Shown here: in pieces, positions 21,830 to 34,260 of the stretch
How positions within the stretch are numbered: position 1 is the first letter of the stretch
How the letters are laid out: each line of letters opens with the position of its first letter
Source: Linum tenue
Taxonomy: Eukaryota; Streptophyta; Magnoliopsida; Malpighiales; Linaceae
Reading direction: 5' to 3'
DNA: 64,000 nt
Assembly: GCA_946122785.1 (NCBI GenBank)
Contig: CAMGYJ010000009.1
Location: 11,438,937-11,502,936, forward strand
Program-made: the position numbers and the translations under genes
The notes under the pieces: generated by a model
Database searches by the model: none
Told to the model about the DNA's origin: nothing
Seen by the model: only the letters and a program-made list of their open reading frames with translations

Positions 21830-24800
21830 GCCGTTACAGCACCATAGAATACCTGCGGCATAGATGCCAAAGTGCCCAAAATCGGCCAAGTGTTTGAAAA
21901 CCGAAAGAGAATAAAATAGCCGCCAAACTGCCACCAACCGACAAGGGTTGAGAACTGAAAGACAAGGGAAATAGAAGCCCAACAATATAATTTGGTGTAC
22001 CATTCCACCAAGCTGTCATCACGACTTGGTCTCCAATTGAATAATTGATGATGAATACAACAGTAATCTCTTTACACACACAACCTAGCAAACTCTTTGT
22101 CCTTCTCCAATCGTTTCCTAATTCTAGGACAAAGAGAATCAGTAGTGTCCATGAGCATCTTATGTTTAATCACCACCCTATCCATCATGTAACCCCTAAT
22201 TCCTTCTAACATGTCTATGATGCGCATTCCCCTATACTTCACAATGCTACCATTCCATGTCTCGCAAATGTTAGACTCAACCGAATCACATTTGGGAGCT
22301 GTAGAGAGGAATGCTCGGCAGAATTTGGTTGGTTCAGCAGCCATGAAATCAGTGTATGGGGTGGAATCAGATCCATTACCTTGGATTTCTTCCATTTCAC
22401 AAGTAGCTTTTTTCCAATCCGGCTCGTTACAAGCATACACAGCCTTCCAAAACAGTTTCCTAACCCGATCAGTCTTGTTTTTTGCTTTCCAATTGGCATA
22501 CACATGTCTAGCACATTTTCGATGCTCAGCCTCGGGAAGCACTTCACGTAGGGACTCAACCAAACCCTGCATATGAAGTAAACAATACATCCTCGGTTAA
22601 CACTATTCAATGGATATCCATGAACTCAGTAACATAAGTAGATAACAATACCTTCTGTTGATCCGAAATCACGGTCCATCCCCTACCATCTCTCATCGAC
22701 AGCTCTTGAGTTACAATCTGGACAAACCACATCCAGGACGAGGTATTCTCTCCTTCCACGACAGCTCATGCAATAGGAAACATTTGGTTGTTTCCATCTT
22801 TCCCAACAGCGGACAGCAGCATGCCCTTCACCTCGCCCTTGAGGAAGCAGCCATCTAACCCAAACATAGGTCTACATGCAAGTAAAAAACCATCCTTTAA
22901 GCACGAGAATCCAATGAAAAGACGTCGAAAGTAACACTTATCACCATCTGGATGTGGATCTACTTCCAGAACAAATCGTCCATCTGGATCTCTTTTCATT
23001 AACTCGGAAACATAACTCCGGAGACCCTTATATTCATCAACCAAGGACCCGCTCAACAGCTTAATAGCTGCAACTTTTGCTCTGTAACACGTTCTCTTCT
23101 TCACATCCATGTTGTGTTTAAGCTTGATCTCGGCCATAATCTGATCTGGTGCCCAGGTAGTGTTAATTCTGAACCTTTCAAGCATGTCAGAAGCTATCCA
23201 TTTGGCGGTTATTTGATTAACCCGGAGACTTCTTGCACATGAATGATCCAGCCCTACTTTCCGGATCATGAAGCACTTGTTCCTTCTGAACCAGCTAGCA
23301 TAAATTTTCCATTTGCAGTTGGGATCTTTGCACCTAACCTCCCTCCTCGTAGGGTTACTCCGAAGCCATCACAGACAAGCACCAGCTGCCACTGAATGGT
23401 TAATCACAGCATCCTTGAACTGCTCCACACTAGCAAACTTCATCTTGCAAACAAACCTCAAAGTTTTGTGATCACATGTGGGATCATAATATGGTGCACC
23501 ATCGTCTGGATCACCACCTGCCTCGTCTGACAGGTTTGGCCTGACATGAAGAGACTCCTCTGATCCTCTGTAGCTCGAATGCTGTGAAGTCTCTCTGTGA
23601 TCTTGCTCAGGCTGCTGTGGAGGTGCCTCTGAAGCCTGGTGGGAAGTGGAGTTATGAGGTGGTTGTGGACCTGCATCATCTCCTTCATCATCATCAACTT
23701 CAGTTGCGTCGTCCTCAAACTCCTCAAGCTGATCAACCTCCTCCCCATCGAGAACCAACCTAGCATTCACCTTCCTTCTCTTCCCTTCCCCATAGGAACG
23801 TAAGGCAGCCCTAGCTTCGTGGTACTCATCATCGGATGTGATGGCGTCCTCAGAGTCATAAACATGGTAGATGTCTCGTGCAACTGATGCATCACCATCT
23901 GCCTCCACTGATATATCTTCACCACCATTCTGATTTGGATCATTCTCGTCCCAAGCATCTGACATCTGAGAAAATGAGCCTTAGTTGATTAGCTACTAAA
24001 CTAAAGCCCTAAGCTTAATTAAATGAGAATTAGTTACTAATAGTATAAACAAATCACTACCAGACAACTAATAGTATAAACAAATCACTACTAGACAAGC
24101 AACACAGCAACATCCATTAAAGAAATCATGTTAGGTTCTGACAATTTCAAAGCAATGAATTCGTCACAATCTTTGACGGTTTTGTCCACATATTTCAGCT
24201 TCTTACCGTATGTTGTAGGGGCAATCTCGTGACAAAGAGATTCTTGTGGTCCCTCCAAACACTTGCTGCGTCGCTTTCCCAACTTTACAGCTTGGTTATT
24301 CCTACCTATAAAGGAGCAATTTTTGATTAGGGTTCCCACCATTCACAACCATCCACACAAACAGAGGCGAGAGTAACAGAGGGTGAAGTAGTAACAGAGG
24401 CGAAGCAGAGGAAGAGGCGAAGAGGCGACGAGTTCTTACCAAAACAGATTAGGGTTCGAGCTTTGTTTTTCGCTTTTTTACAGGAATGCAAGCTTTCGAC
24501 CTTCGCAGAGTGAGCACGATACATCCCACTTATCCTCTTCGCCGTCGACGACTGGAAGCGAAGTCCCAAGTTCCTCTTAAGCTGCCCGATAGTGAGAAGC
24601 CATTTCTGTGTTCGTCAATTGAAAGGGAGACGAGGCGATTCGACGGCGAAGTGATACAGGCGAGAACCACCGTCGACCAAGGCCAGATGACCGGATGACT
24701 GTGTTGGTCGATTCACAGTCACCGGCGAAGAGAATCGATAATGGTGGCGGAGATTTAGGGATTTGGCTGGGTCGTCGCGAAGAGGGGAAGGGAGAAAGAA

Positions 24801-25066
24801 CGAAAGGGATTTCTGTTGGTTCTCCAAAAAGGTGAAAAATTGGTAAAGTAGGGTAAAAACTAATTAATGAGAATTAATTAATTAATTTCCACGTTGGCAT
24901 ACACGTAGACCAAATTAAACGCGGCCATTTGGTTCGTTTGTCCAGTCAGCAGGCGTTATGTTTTCTGTTACATTATTGGACGGAATGGCTATTTCTGTGT
25001 ATTTCTCAGAATCTGGCTATATTTGTCACAAAGCGCAAAGTTATGGCTATGGGAATGAATTTTGCC
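21830..25066 (-). mobile_element. Degenerate autonomous Mutator-like element
   Basis: It contains the MuDR-type transposase remnant (22072-23965). Farther upstream, about 24840-25066 looks like a MULE terminal region, with GGCTATTTCTGTGTATTTC and a TATGGCTATGGGAATG block. The opposite end is not resolved because a hAT MITE lies at 21114-21809. A small minus-strand frame at 24091-24342 may be another part of the element. Boundaries are approximate. Confidence 0.6.
22072..23965 (-). pseudogene. MULE (MuDR-type) transposase with nonsense mutations
   Basis: The minus-strand frame starts at ATG 23965 with an acidic N-terminal region (about 200 codons). It continues with a MULE DNA-binding-like part (FRRNKCFMIRKVGLDHSC) and the DDE transposase core, containing FGLDGCFLKGEVKGMLL, ISDQQKGL and CARHVYANWK. 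Two in-frame TGA stops break it: one at about 23369-23371 between ACL and WLRSNPTR, one just after FPIA near 22766. Both look like single-base changes. An 85-nt GT-AG intron (22651-22567) separates the core from the last exon. The C-terminal SWIM-like part is decayed past 22072. Confidence 0.88.
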
Positions 25067-25542
25067 AAATGATAATGGGATGGGATAGGATTTGGAGCGG
25101 GTTTGTTTAAATCATCCACATTCTCATTTTTAAATATTCAAATTCGTATTTACCTCATATATGTAAGATTTTATATGTAAATTTTCAATTATAACGCCAA
25201 ACATACCTACTATATCATTAAGTCAACAAAGATACAATTATTCTTAATACGGTTCAAATCATATGATCCTAAAACATCAATTAATCAATAAGATAGAGTA
25301 TAATATTTTCCAAATCGTTGCTATGAAGAGCAAACTGTTTCCTATTGCGAGTGCAGGATAGTTTTTCTTTTATTAGGACTATATCATGTGATGTGCTTTG
25401 TCCCTTTGTCCTCTGTTATCTCCCCGTCCCCTGCCTTTCTTTCTTTCTGACCGTTTGTGTGTATCTTTTCTACCTTCCTTTCCTTCTTTGTAAGTAATAA
25501 AACTATATCACCACTTTCCAAATATATATATATATATATATG

Positions 25543-25819
25543 GGTCATACTGGCATACGTCAGGCGTATACTATACGTCAGGTACTACTAGTGAGATATC
25601 TCTATCTAGAAAATGAATTAAATCAAGTTTGGGGTATGATACTATACCCTAACCTCTAATGGATAAACCCCTGGCACCGATTTTCTAAACTCCACCTCGA
25701 AGTTTGATTTAATGAAAAATAAAAATTGACCATTGAGATCGGTCGGAGCTCATCTAAGTACATCTAACGGCTAGATCACCTGACGTATAGTATACGCCTG
25801 ACGTACACCAGTCATCACC
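25543..25819. mobile_element. Small palindromic MITE in an AT microsatellite
   Basis: Inverted repeats of about 40 bp share the core CGTCAGGCGTATACTATACG followed by TCAGGT. They bound a 277-bp element without coding capacity. It sits inside an (AT)n tract (25521-25541 and 25820-25827), so the target duplication cannot be measured. 25067-25520 and 25828-26216 are AT-rich spacer. Confidence 0.7.
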
Positions 25820-26999
25820 ATATATATTTTACAAATCATTAATTTCTAACCCTTATAGATCTACTAAGTAATACTTAAATAACATAATTATCTTGTTAAC
25901 AAGAGGAAAAAGTGAAAAAAAAAATAAAGGGAGAATTTACGTAAAGGAATTTGATTTGGATTGGGTTGGCCACTCAATTGTATTTCTACTATATATTGTC
26001 TTAAATTACTTTCATTGTCATTGATAGGTTTTAATTTGATCCACGTACTTTTTTATGTGAAGAAATATTTTTGATGGAACGGATATGGATATGAGACGAG
26101 GAGGCGCGCGCTACAATCATACCGACCTCATACCCAGTTAGTACGGGAATTTCCCGTGCTGACTTCAACAAAAACGATCAGGTACCTGTCATCATTAATT
26201 TGATTGCCATCCCTAACTTTTTTTAGACTAAATTGCAAGTTTGGTCACTCGAATTGCTACAAAATTTCACGTTTGGTCTCTCGAATTCGTTTATTCCATT
26301 CGTAGTCACTTAAATTAGTTAAACAGTCCAAGTTCGGTCACTCTCCGTTAACCTCCGTCAGACTCCGTTAGTGCCGTCAGTTAACTGCTGACGTGGCTAA
26401 CAGAGATGCCTAGTCACCCAATTTTAACCCAAGAAAAAACAGAAATTAACCCGCCACGTCAGAAAAACATGCCACCTCATATAAACACAACCCAACCCAC
26501 CCAACCTAAAAAAACCATTAACCCACCCAAAAATCGAACCCGTGACCCATCCACCCTTCTTTTTCCTTTATACCCTGCTTCCGCCGCCGGGAGATTTCCC
26601 CTCGATCTCCCTGCTGCACTAAACCTCCTGAAAATTGCACAAAGAAACCATCTAACTAATTAAAAGGAGAAAAACTAATCCACAGGAAGGACATAATATC
26701 TCATCAGGGAGGCAGAGAGACCAAAGATCAAACCAAAATCGTCTCAAGGAAACTGGATTTCTGAATTGCTGGGATTCGATGATCTTTGACCGCAAATCCA
26801 ATATGGGCATCTCTACCAAAAAAAGATCATATAAGCAATTGTGAGGAAAACAACAAACAGCCCTATCTAAGAAGAGGAAACAAACCCAAAAGAGAACATA
26901 ACCTGCAACACAAAATTCACACGAAACTTGTAGATCTGTAAAGTTGTGTGTAACTTCCTCCAATCTTCCCCGGAGCAAGGGAACAGACAAGCCACGAGA

Positions 27000-29900
27000 T
27001 TTTGTCTATTTTCCAAGTATTTTCGACAGCAAACTCACGGTCGGTATCTATTGTGAGCTGTCTCTCATCCATTGGTCCGGATGTTCCCCATTCCATGTCA
27101 ATCTCTAATTGTTGTTACTTGTATCCCACGTAACTCATAGAGAAAGGGATTAGGGTTGTCTTTCTCAACATATATATTGGCCTGTAGCTTGTAGTCGGCC
27201 ATCAATCTCTCTGTAACAAAGTCTTTCATCAAGAGTAATAATAGTCTCAGCCGTGATGCTCTTGAGAGCTCACCGTGGATTAGTCTCGTTCTAAATCAAG
27301 AACGAGGATACCACGTAAAACCCGTTTGCACTATCGTTTTACTTACTTCCGCAGTTCGGATTCTATTATGGTATCAGAGCAAGCCTCGGTCTGCTAGGGT
27401 TTGCGTCTTCTGTTTGCGTTTAGCTCAGCCGCCGACTTCTCTCTTCGTCGACGGGGATCATGGGCGACGAATCATCATCAGACAAGAAAAACGGGAAGGC
27501 CGTCGAGATCATGCAGCCGGACGTGATTCTTCCATCGTCCCCTCTCTTCCTGCATCCTTCTGACGCCCCCAGCCAAGTTTTCGTCGGAGACTTACTCACC
27601 GACCTCAATTACAGTGAGTGGTCTGCCGAAATCTCTAATGCTTTCCTAGCCAAGAACAAGCTGGACTTTGTTCTTGGTACTGTTCCGCGACCCGCGTCTG
27701 GAGAATCGCTCGCTGCCTGGACACGTTGTAACGCCATGGTCGTCGGATGGTTGCGCAGCGCCATGAGCCGTGAAATTCGCAGCAGTCTCAGCACGAGTTT
27801 CACAGCGAAGGAAATATGGGATGAGCTAAAAGAACGCTTCACCACTGGGAATCTTCATCGCCGATACAAGCTTCGTCGAGAAATCACCACCCTCCGCCAA
27901 GATAAGCTGAATGTTGCCTCATTCTATGCAAAATTGAAGAGGCTATGGGATGATTGGTTCACACTCGATCCGCCGGCAAAGTGTACATGTGGCAAGTGTG
28001 AGTGCGATGTGGAAAGTCGCACACGAGCTTCCCAGGAGGACATGCGCTTCTTGGACTTTCTTCTAGGGCTTGACGATGGTTTTTCGGTTGTTCGCACACA
28101 GCTTCTTTCCATGAAGCCGACTCCTAGTCTCGGTGAAGCATACCACATGGTGGCTAATGATGAACAGCAGCGCCTTCTCACTGACTCCCGACCTCGCATC
28201 GAAGCTGCCGCCTTTCAGGGCAAGGGGGAGCAAGGTCGACGTGAGGAATCTCATACCGAGGGGCGTGAGCGCACTGATGAAGGGCGCCCATATTGTACTC
28301 ACTGTCAAAAGCCAGGCCATTTCAAGGCCACGTGTTATGAAATTCATGGCTGGCCAACACGACAACCAGGTGACAGGCCGCGACGTCGTGGGAAGTCTGG
28401 CTGTGATCCGCAAGCTGCTGTGGCTGAAAGTGAACCAAGCTCTATCCCAGGTCTCTCTGCTGCCCAGGTCGCACAATTGCGAGCCTTTCTCGAGTCTGAT
28501 GCTCAACCTGCCGCGAGCATGGCAGTAAATATGTCAGGTACGCAATCGTTTCGTTCTCGATCACCTACTATGAGTCCTTGGATTATTGATTCCGGTTGCA
28601 ACGAGCACATAGTGAATGACAACTCTTTATTTGTGGGCGAGATAAAAACAGACTCACAATTGCAGGTCAGGATCCCTAATGGTAAAGGGGTTCCGGTACA
28701 TGGTATCGGAATTGCACAGTTATCTAACGGACTTGTTCTACGCCGCGTTTTACATGTCCCAGACTTTCAGTGCAACTTATTGTCCGTTAGTCGACTTATT
28801 GCTGATCACTCTGTTGCTGTAGTCTTCTTAAAGAACTTTTGTGTAATTCAGGACTTGTGCTCCAAGAGGCTGATTGGGACGGGGACGTACCGTGACGGTC
28901 TATATTATCTCAAGGTCTTTGATGGTGGTCATCCGGTGGCGCTGTCGGCAAGGGAAGCAGTTGATACATCAGCACGTTGGCATTCCAGACTCGGCCATCC
29001 TGCTGATTCCAAGTTGTTGGCATTTCAGCCTTTTATCTCTAGTACTTTAGTTTTGAACAAGGACCCATGTGATTCATGTCTTCGAGCTAAGCAAACTCGT
29101 CTTCCTTTTGAGCATAGCCAGATTAAAACTACGTCATGTTTTGATCTTATTCATGTGGATCTTTGGGGTGGTTATCATGAGACTTCTTTTACTGGAGCTC
29201 ATTACTTCTTGACAATCGTGGACGATTTCAGTCGTGCAGTTTGGGTGTTCTTGTTGAAATATAAATCCGAAGCAGCACGTTATTTGTTGGTTTTCTTTAA
29301 TCAGGCTCGAACGCTGTATGGGAAATCAGTTCGCCGGATCCAAACAGATAACGGGCGTGAATTCACTACTCCAGAGTTGCGTGACTACTACGAGAAGGAA
29401 GGAATCATTTTACAAACCTCTTGTATCAACACGCCGCAACAAAATGGGGTGGTGGAGCGCAAACATCGTCATCTCCTTGACACAGCTAGAGCTTTGCGGT
29501 TCCATGCAGGCTTGCCTCTACGTTTTTGGGGTGAATGTGTGTTAACTGCTGCATATCTAATCAATCAGATGCCACTTGCTCCTCTTCACGACAAGAGCCC
29601 ATATCAAGTCTTGTTCGATTCGCCGCCCAGGTACGATCACCTGCGTACCCTTGGCTGCCTTGTATACGCCAAGGACACTCACCACCACCTTGACAAATTC
29701 GCAGCACGAGGACGTCCCGGTATCTTCATTGGCTACCCTGCAACTCAGAAAGGGTATCGCATTTATGATCTCGAGAAGAAACAGATCTATACTTCACGAG
29801 ATGTGGTCTTTGTTGAACATATCTTTCCCTACAGAGAGTCCTTGTTGCATAACCATTCATCATTGGCTGGCGCACATAGCCTTCCATTCTCTCCTGATGA

Positions 29901-31652
29901 TGGTGTCCCTGCTCGTCTCATTGATGATAATGAGGAATTGTTTGGCCCCAAGTCTCCACTGGTCAATGACTCTCATCCAAGTCCAACTCCTAGCGTCATC
30001 AATCCCGACACCGAGCTGTCCGCTCCTTCTCCTCTTTCGGAAGCAGCCTCTCCCGACGTCTCCAGCTCCTCGACATCACCAACTACAGAAGCGCCAGCTG
30101 CTGCCCCTCCTTTGCGGCGCAGTGATCGCACGCGGCAGCCTCCCAAGGCCCTTGACATCTATGACGTTCAATTCCCAGGCAAGTCACAAGGAAATCATGT
30201 CTTGTATCCCATAGCCAATCATGTGAGTTACCATAGACTTTCTCCAACACACCGAGCTTTTATTGCGAACGTCACCAATACCGTGGAGCCTCGTTACTAC
30301 CATCAAGCAATTCGCTTCCAACATTGGCGACTTGCCATGCAAGCTGAGATCACGGCATTGGAAGCTAATCACACTTGGACGCTCACCTATCTTCCTCCCG
30401 GTAAGCGTGCCATTGAGTCAAAGTGGGTCTTCAAGGTCAAGTACAAGCCGGATGGCTCGATTGAGCGCTACAAAGCACGTCTCGTCGCTAAGGGTTTTAC
30501 TCAGGTAGAAGGCATTGACTATCATGATACTTTTGCACCCGTTGCGAAGCTCGTCACTGTCCGCTGTTTACTTGCAGTGGCAGTCACTAAGAACTGGTTC
30601 ATTCACCAGCTGGACGTTAATAACGCATTTATACATGGTGATCTCCATGAAGAAGTATACATGAAGGTTCCTCAAGGTTTCGGCAAGCCTGGTGACACAC
30701 GAGTTTGCAAGCTGCACAAGTCAATCTATGGCTTGAAACAAGCTTCTCGCAACTGGTACAAAAAGTTCTCTGCTGCTCTAGTTCAACTGGGTTTTCGTCA
30801 GAGTCATGCCGATCCATCACTTTTCATCTATCACACCTCGACTTCCTACGTAGTGGCCCTTATCTACGTTGACGATGTCATCCTCGCTGGTGATGACTTG
30901 ACTTTTATTCAGCGTGTAAAATCCTGCCTCCATTCACAGTTTACCATCAAGGACCTTGGACCACTCAAGTACTTTCTGGGGATTGAGGTCGCTCGTTCGC
31001 CCAAAGGTGTCATTCTCAATCAGCGCAAGTATGTTCTTGACATTCTCGCCGACTCGGGTCTTCCTGCCACTCGTCCGTGTGCATCACCGATCGAGCAAAA
31101 TCATCAACTTGGGCGTCTTGAGTCATCTCCTGTTCCTGATCCCTCTGCTTTTCGGCGTCTGGTTGGGCGTCTGCTTTATCTCACTGTCACCCGGCCCGAC
31201 ATCACTTATTCGGTCAACCTGCTTAGCCAGGCGGTTCATGCTCCCACTCAAGCTCATCTCGATGCTGCTCATCGCATCCTTCGTTACTTGAAGAGCTCGC
31301 CCGGCCGTGGGTTGTATTTCCCTTCGCAGAATTCTCTGACCTTGACAGGTTACTGCGATGCCGACTGGGGTGGCTGTCCCACCACCCGTCGTTCTACTAC
31401 AGGTTACTTCATTCGATTGGGAGCCTCACCTGTGTCTTGGCGCACCAAGAAACAGACAGTAGTGGCTCGTTCTTCTGCAGAGGGTGAGTATCGCGCTATG
31501 GCCAGCGCCGTTAGTGAGATCATTTGGCTTCGGTGGCTTTTGAGTGAACTTGGTGCACCTCAACAGGGTCCGACCCCCCTCTTTTGCGACAGTCAGGCAG
31601 CTTTACATATTGCGGCTAACCCAGTCTTCCACGAACGAACGAAGCATGTCGA
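27000..31652 (+). mobile_element. Copia retrotransposon (Ale/Retrofit-like), 3'-truncated
   Basis: A primer binding site TGGTATCAGAGC lies at 27369-27380. The stretch before it (within 27000-27366) is presumably the 5' LTR, but its left edge cannot be fixed. The polyprotein follows at once. Copia similarity stops inside the RNase H domain, after HERTKHVE, and no second LTR is present, so the element is incomplete and nested in a Mutator-like element. Confidence 0.85.
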
Positions 31653-31944
31653 GACCACAAAGCCGCAAAGATTGGAAGCCACAAATAAATCCAAAAGCAC
31701 TCATGATGATGAAAAAGATACAACAAATAGATCTAAGATTGGAAGCCACAAAGCCGTCGATGGCGATTCCGGGACCATGGCGAAAAACCGGCTTTTTTGG
31801 TCCCTCCTTCTCACTTTCTTCTTCCTCGCGAATCTGGATCCGGCGGCGGGGCTGCAGCAGGGAGATCGAGGGGAAATCCCCCCTGCGACGGCGGAAGCAG
31901 GGTATAGAGGAAGAAGGAGAAGGGTGGATGGGTCATGGGTTTGA
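27460..31944 (+). pseudogene. Copia gag-pol polyprotein, open frame fused to flanking sequence
   Basis: One uninterrupted 1494-codon frame. In order: UBN2-type gag, CCHC knuckle (CTHCQKPGHFKATC), aspartic protease (WIIDSGCNEH), GAG-pre-integrase (HSRLGHP), integrase with DDE residues (HVDLWGG, TDNGREF, QQNGVVERKHRH), reverse transcriptase (YVDDVILAGD) and RNase H (CDADWGG). After about codon 1397 the Copia sequence ends before the RNase H C-terminus. The frame then runs by chance through roughly 100 codons of Mutator-like DNA, including MAKNRLFWSLLLTFFFLANL. Without the 3' LTR it cannot transpose on its own, although the pol domains look intact and recent. Confidence 0.93.
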
Positions 31945-32300
31945 TTTCTGGGTGGGTTAATGGTTTTTTTAGGTTGGGTTGTGTTTATATGAGGTGGCAT
32001 GTTTTTCTGACGTGGCGGACCAATTTTTGTTTTTTCTTGGGTTAAAATTGGGTGACTAGGCATCTCTGGTAGCCACTTCAGCAGTTAACTGACGGCACTA
32101 ACGGAGTCTGACGGAGGTTAACGGAGAGTGACCGAACTTGGACTGTTTAACTAATTTAAGTGACTACGAATGGAATAAACGAATTCGAGTGACCAAACGT
32201 GAAATTTTGTAGCAATTCGAGTGACCAAACTTGCAATTTAGCCCTTTTTTTTAACACTTGTTACATTGCTCCTCCCCATACCCAGTCAATCCGTACTAGA

Positions 32301-32308
32301 TATATAAG
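32301..32308 (+). promoter_or_regulatory. TATA box of the short-chain dehydrogenase gene
   Basis: TATATAAG lies 85 bp before the ATG at 32386. The Mutator-like terminal repeat ends at 32243, so only 57 bp of non-transposon DNA remain upstream of this box. Confidence 0.7.
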
Positions 32309-32385
32309 GAGTACACAGAACCATCATCAATCCACCACCACTCGAATCAAACGTGGAAGCAAACCGTAATACACACACTCTCATC

Positions 32386-33216
32386 ATGTCGAGATTGCAG
32401 GACAAAGTGGCCATCGTCACCGGCGGCGCCAGAGGGATCGGCGCCGCCGCCGTGGAGCTATTCCACCAAGAAGGAGCCAAGGTCGTGATCGCCGACATCC
32501 AAGACGCCCTCGGCCAGGCCCTCGCCGACAGGCTCCGCGGCGGCGGAACTGACGATTCCATCACCTACATCCACTGCGACGTGTCGAAGGAAGACGACGT
32601 GGCACGCCTGGTGGACGCCACGGTGGCCAGGTACGGGAAGCTGGACGTCATGTACTGCAACGCCGGCATATCGGACGGGCGGCCGGGGAGCATCCTCGAC
32701 GCCACGCGGGAGCAGCTGGACCGCATGATCGGCGTGAACCTGGTGGGCGCGTTTCTCGGAGCGAAGCACGCGGCGAGGGTGATGATCCCGATGAAACGCG
32801 GCGGCGGAGGCGGGAGCGTGTTGTTCACGGCGAGCGCGTGCACCGCGATCGGTGGGCTCGGGAGCCACTGCTACGCGATGACCAAGTACGGGATCGTGGG
32901 CCTGGCCCGGAACCTGGCGAGCGAGCTGGGCCGGCACGGGGTCCGGGTGAACTGCGTGTCGCCTTCGGGGGTGGTGACGACGGGAGTGGGCGGCGGCGGG
33001 AGGGTGAAGAGCGAGGCTGAGGTGGCGGAGGTAGAGGCGTTCTTCAGCGAGGTGGGGAATCTGAAGGGGAGGAACCTCACGGTTGATGACGTGGCGAGGG
33101 CGGCGTTGTTTCTGGCCAGCGACGAGGCCCGGTACGTGAGCGGGGTTAACCTGTTGGTTGATGGTGGGTTCAGTACGGTCAACCCGTCCATGTTGAACGC
33201 CATGCAAATTGGATGA
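32386..33216 (+). CDS. NAD(H)-type short-chain dehydrogenase/reductase (SDR110C-like)
   Basis: Single exon, 276 residues, classical SDR size. The Rossmann motif is TGGARGIG (residues 12-19). Asp37 at the end of strand beta-2 predicts NAD over NADP. CNAG (91-94), Asn118, Ser150 and Tyr163-x-x-x-Lys167 complete the catalytic set. The start is ATG 32386; the frame is open further upstream but with no earlier ATG. Closest relatives from memory are secoisolariciresinol dehydrogenase, momilactone A synthase-like and xanthoxin dehydrogenase-like enzymes, so it probably oxidises an alcohol on a small secondary metabolite. The substrate cannot be told from sequence. The gene is GC-rich, unlike its surroundings, and lies just downstream of a Mutator-like element. 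Confidence 0.92.
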   Translation: MSRLQDKVAIVTGGARGIGAAAVELFHQEGAKVVIADIQDALGQALADRLRGGGTDDSITYIHCDVSKEDDVARLVDATVARYGKLDVMYCNAGISDGRPGSILDATREQLDRMIGVNLVGAFLGAKHAARVMIPMKRGGGGGSVLFTASACTAIGGLGSHCYAMTKYGIVGLARNLASELGRHGVRVNCVSPSGVVTTGVGGGGRVKSEAEVAEVEAFFSEVGNLKGRNLTVDDVARAALFLASDEARYVSGVNLLVDGGFSTVNPSMLNAMQIG

Positions 33217-33789
33217 ACATTAGGGCTAGCTTTGCTTGTTGGGGTTTTCCAAACGAGGGTTTTTGTTGAATCTTAGAGCCTCTTTACTTTCATTCTGTCT
33301 TTTATCTTTTAGTTCATTTCCAACTCTGAGAACAGAAAGTGGTAGCTACGTGTTGTTTTCGAGAACGATAAAGTGTTGTTTTCCAGAACGACAAAATGTT
33401 GTTTTCGACATATTTTCTCGCATTTTCAAGAATTTTTTTTTGGTCTTATCGGTGAGGGTAATCTTGTTCTCTGTGTTCGACGAGCTTTCAAAGATCCTAC
33501 TATTTATCCCCCCTCACCATTCTTTCATGTTTGAAGGATTTTTATGAGGCAAACTGTTAATAACGTGTATGCTTCCTGTAGTCCGATTTATGCAGACAAA
33601 AGCTCTCAAGTATCCCAAAATCGAATCGCAAAGTTGCATTGGAGAAGTATTTGGTTCGCGTATTCTTTGCTTGCAGCACAAACAACACACATACTTGGGA
33701 AAACTCCATCATCTCTTCTTAAAGGAGTCATGGCGGGTAAGAATCTTTTGTTGATGGACAATCCACAAAAACGTATCGAACTTTGTTGG

Positions 33790-34260
33790 AATCACTCCTT
33801 GCCAAATCGTCTTGGTCAGGAAATCTTCTGATGCAAAGTACTTCTCCTTCGCAATGCATGAATCAATTGAGTGAACGGAGAAGTCTTGCGCAAGCTGCTA
33901 AACCACCACGTCAAGACATGCATGTAGAAGAAAATGAAGAAACAAGCTAGGTTGTTAAGTGTGTCAAACAATCTTAAAACCTCCTCTTCAGCCGCATCAC
34001 GGAAGATGATGGTGTCATCTGCGTAAAGTAGGTGGGTGGCCACTCCTCTTCAACCGGTCTCGTCCATACAAAAGCCATTGATGAAACCAGCATTGCTCAT
34101 CTCTTGAATCATGAGGAATAAAACGTCCATGATCAGGTTAAAGAAGAATGACGATAAGGGATCTCCCTGCTTCAAGCCTCTCTCTGGTTTTATGAAAACG
34201 GTCGCTTCCCCATTGCACCATCACAGACGGTCGAGAGGAGGCTAAGATTCCTAGAAACCC
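33790..34260 (-). pseudogene. LINE reverse transcriptase fragment
   Basis: On the minus strand a KQGDPLS-like motif, FNLIMDVLFLMI and HLLYADDTIIF identify the palm domain of a plant L1-type reverse transcriptase. Frames are broken and flanking LINE domains were not recognised. 33217-33789 holds the dehydrogenase 3' region and unrecognised sequence. Confidence 0.75.

Larger units (their letters stand above)
26226..32243. mobile_element. Mutator-like element with 0.4-kb inverted repeats, host to a Copia insertion
   Basis: Inverted repeats (26226-about 26622 and about 31855-32243) begin RRCTAAATTGCAAGTTTGG and are nearly identical. Flanks are CTTTTTTTA-type on both sides, differing by one T, consistent with a 9-bp target duplication. 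Left of the Copia, 26640-27000 shows a minus-strand frame of unknown origin that may be captured gene sequence. On the right an ATG-led signal-peptide-like stretch starts at 31777. The element ends only 58 bp before the TATA box of the dehydrogenase gene. Confidence 0.85.

Noticed and set aside
32458..33207. 249-codon minus-strand frame opposite the short-chain dehydrogenase.
   Set aside because: Shadow of a GC-rich gene with all SDR motifs on the + strand.
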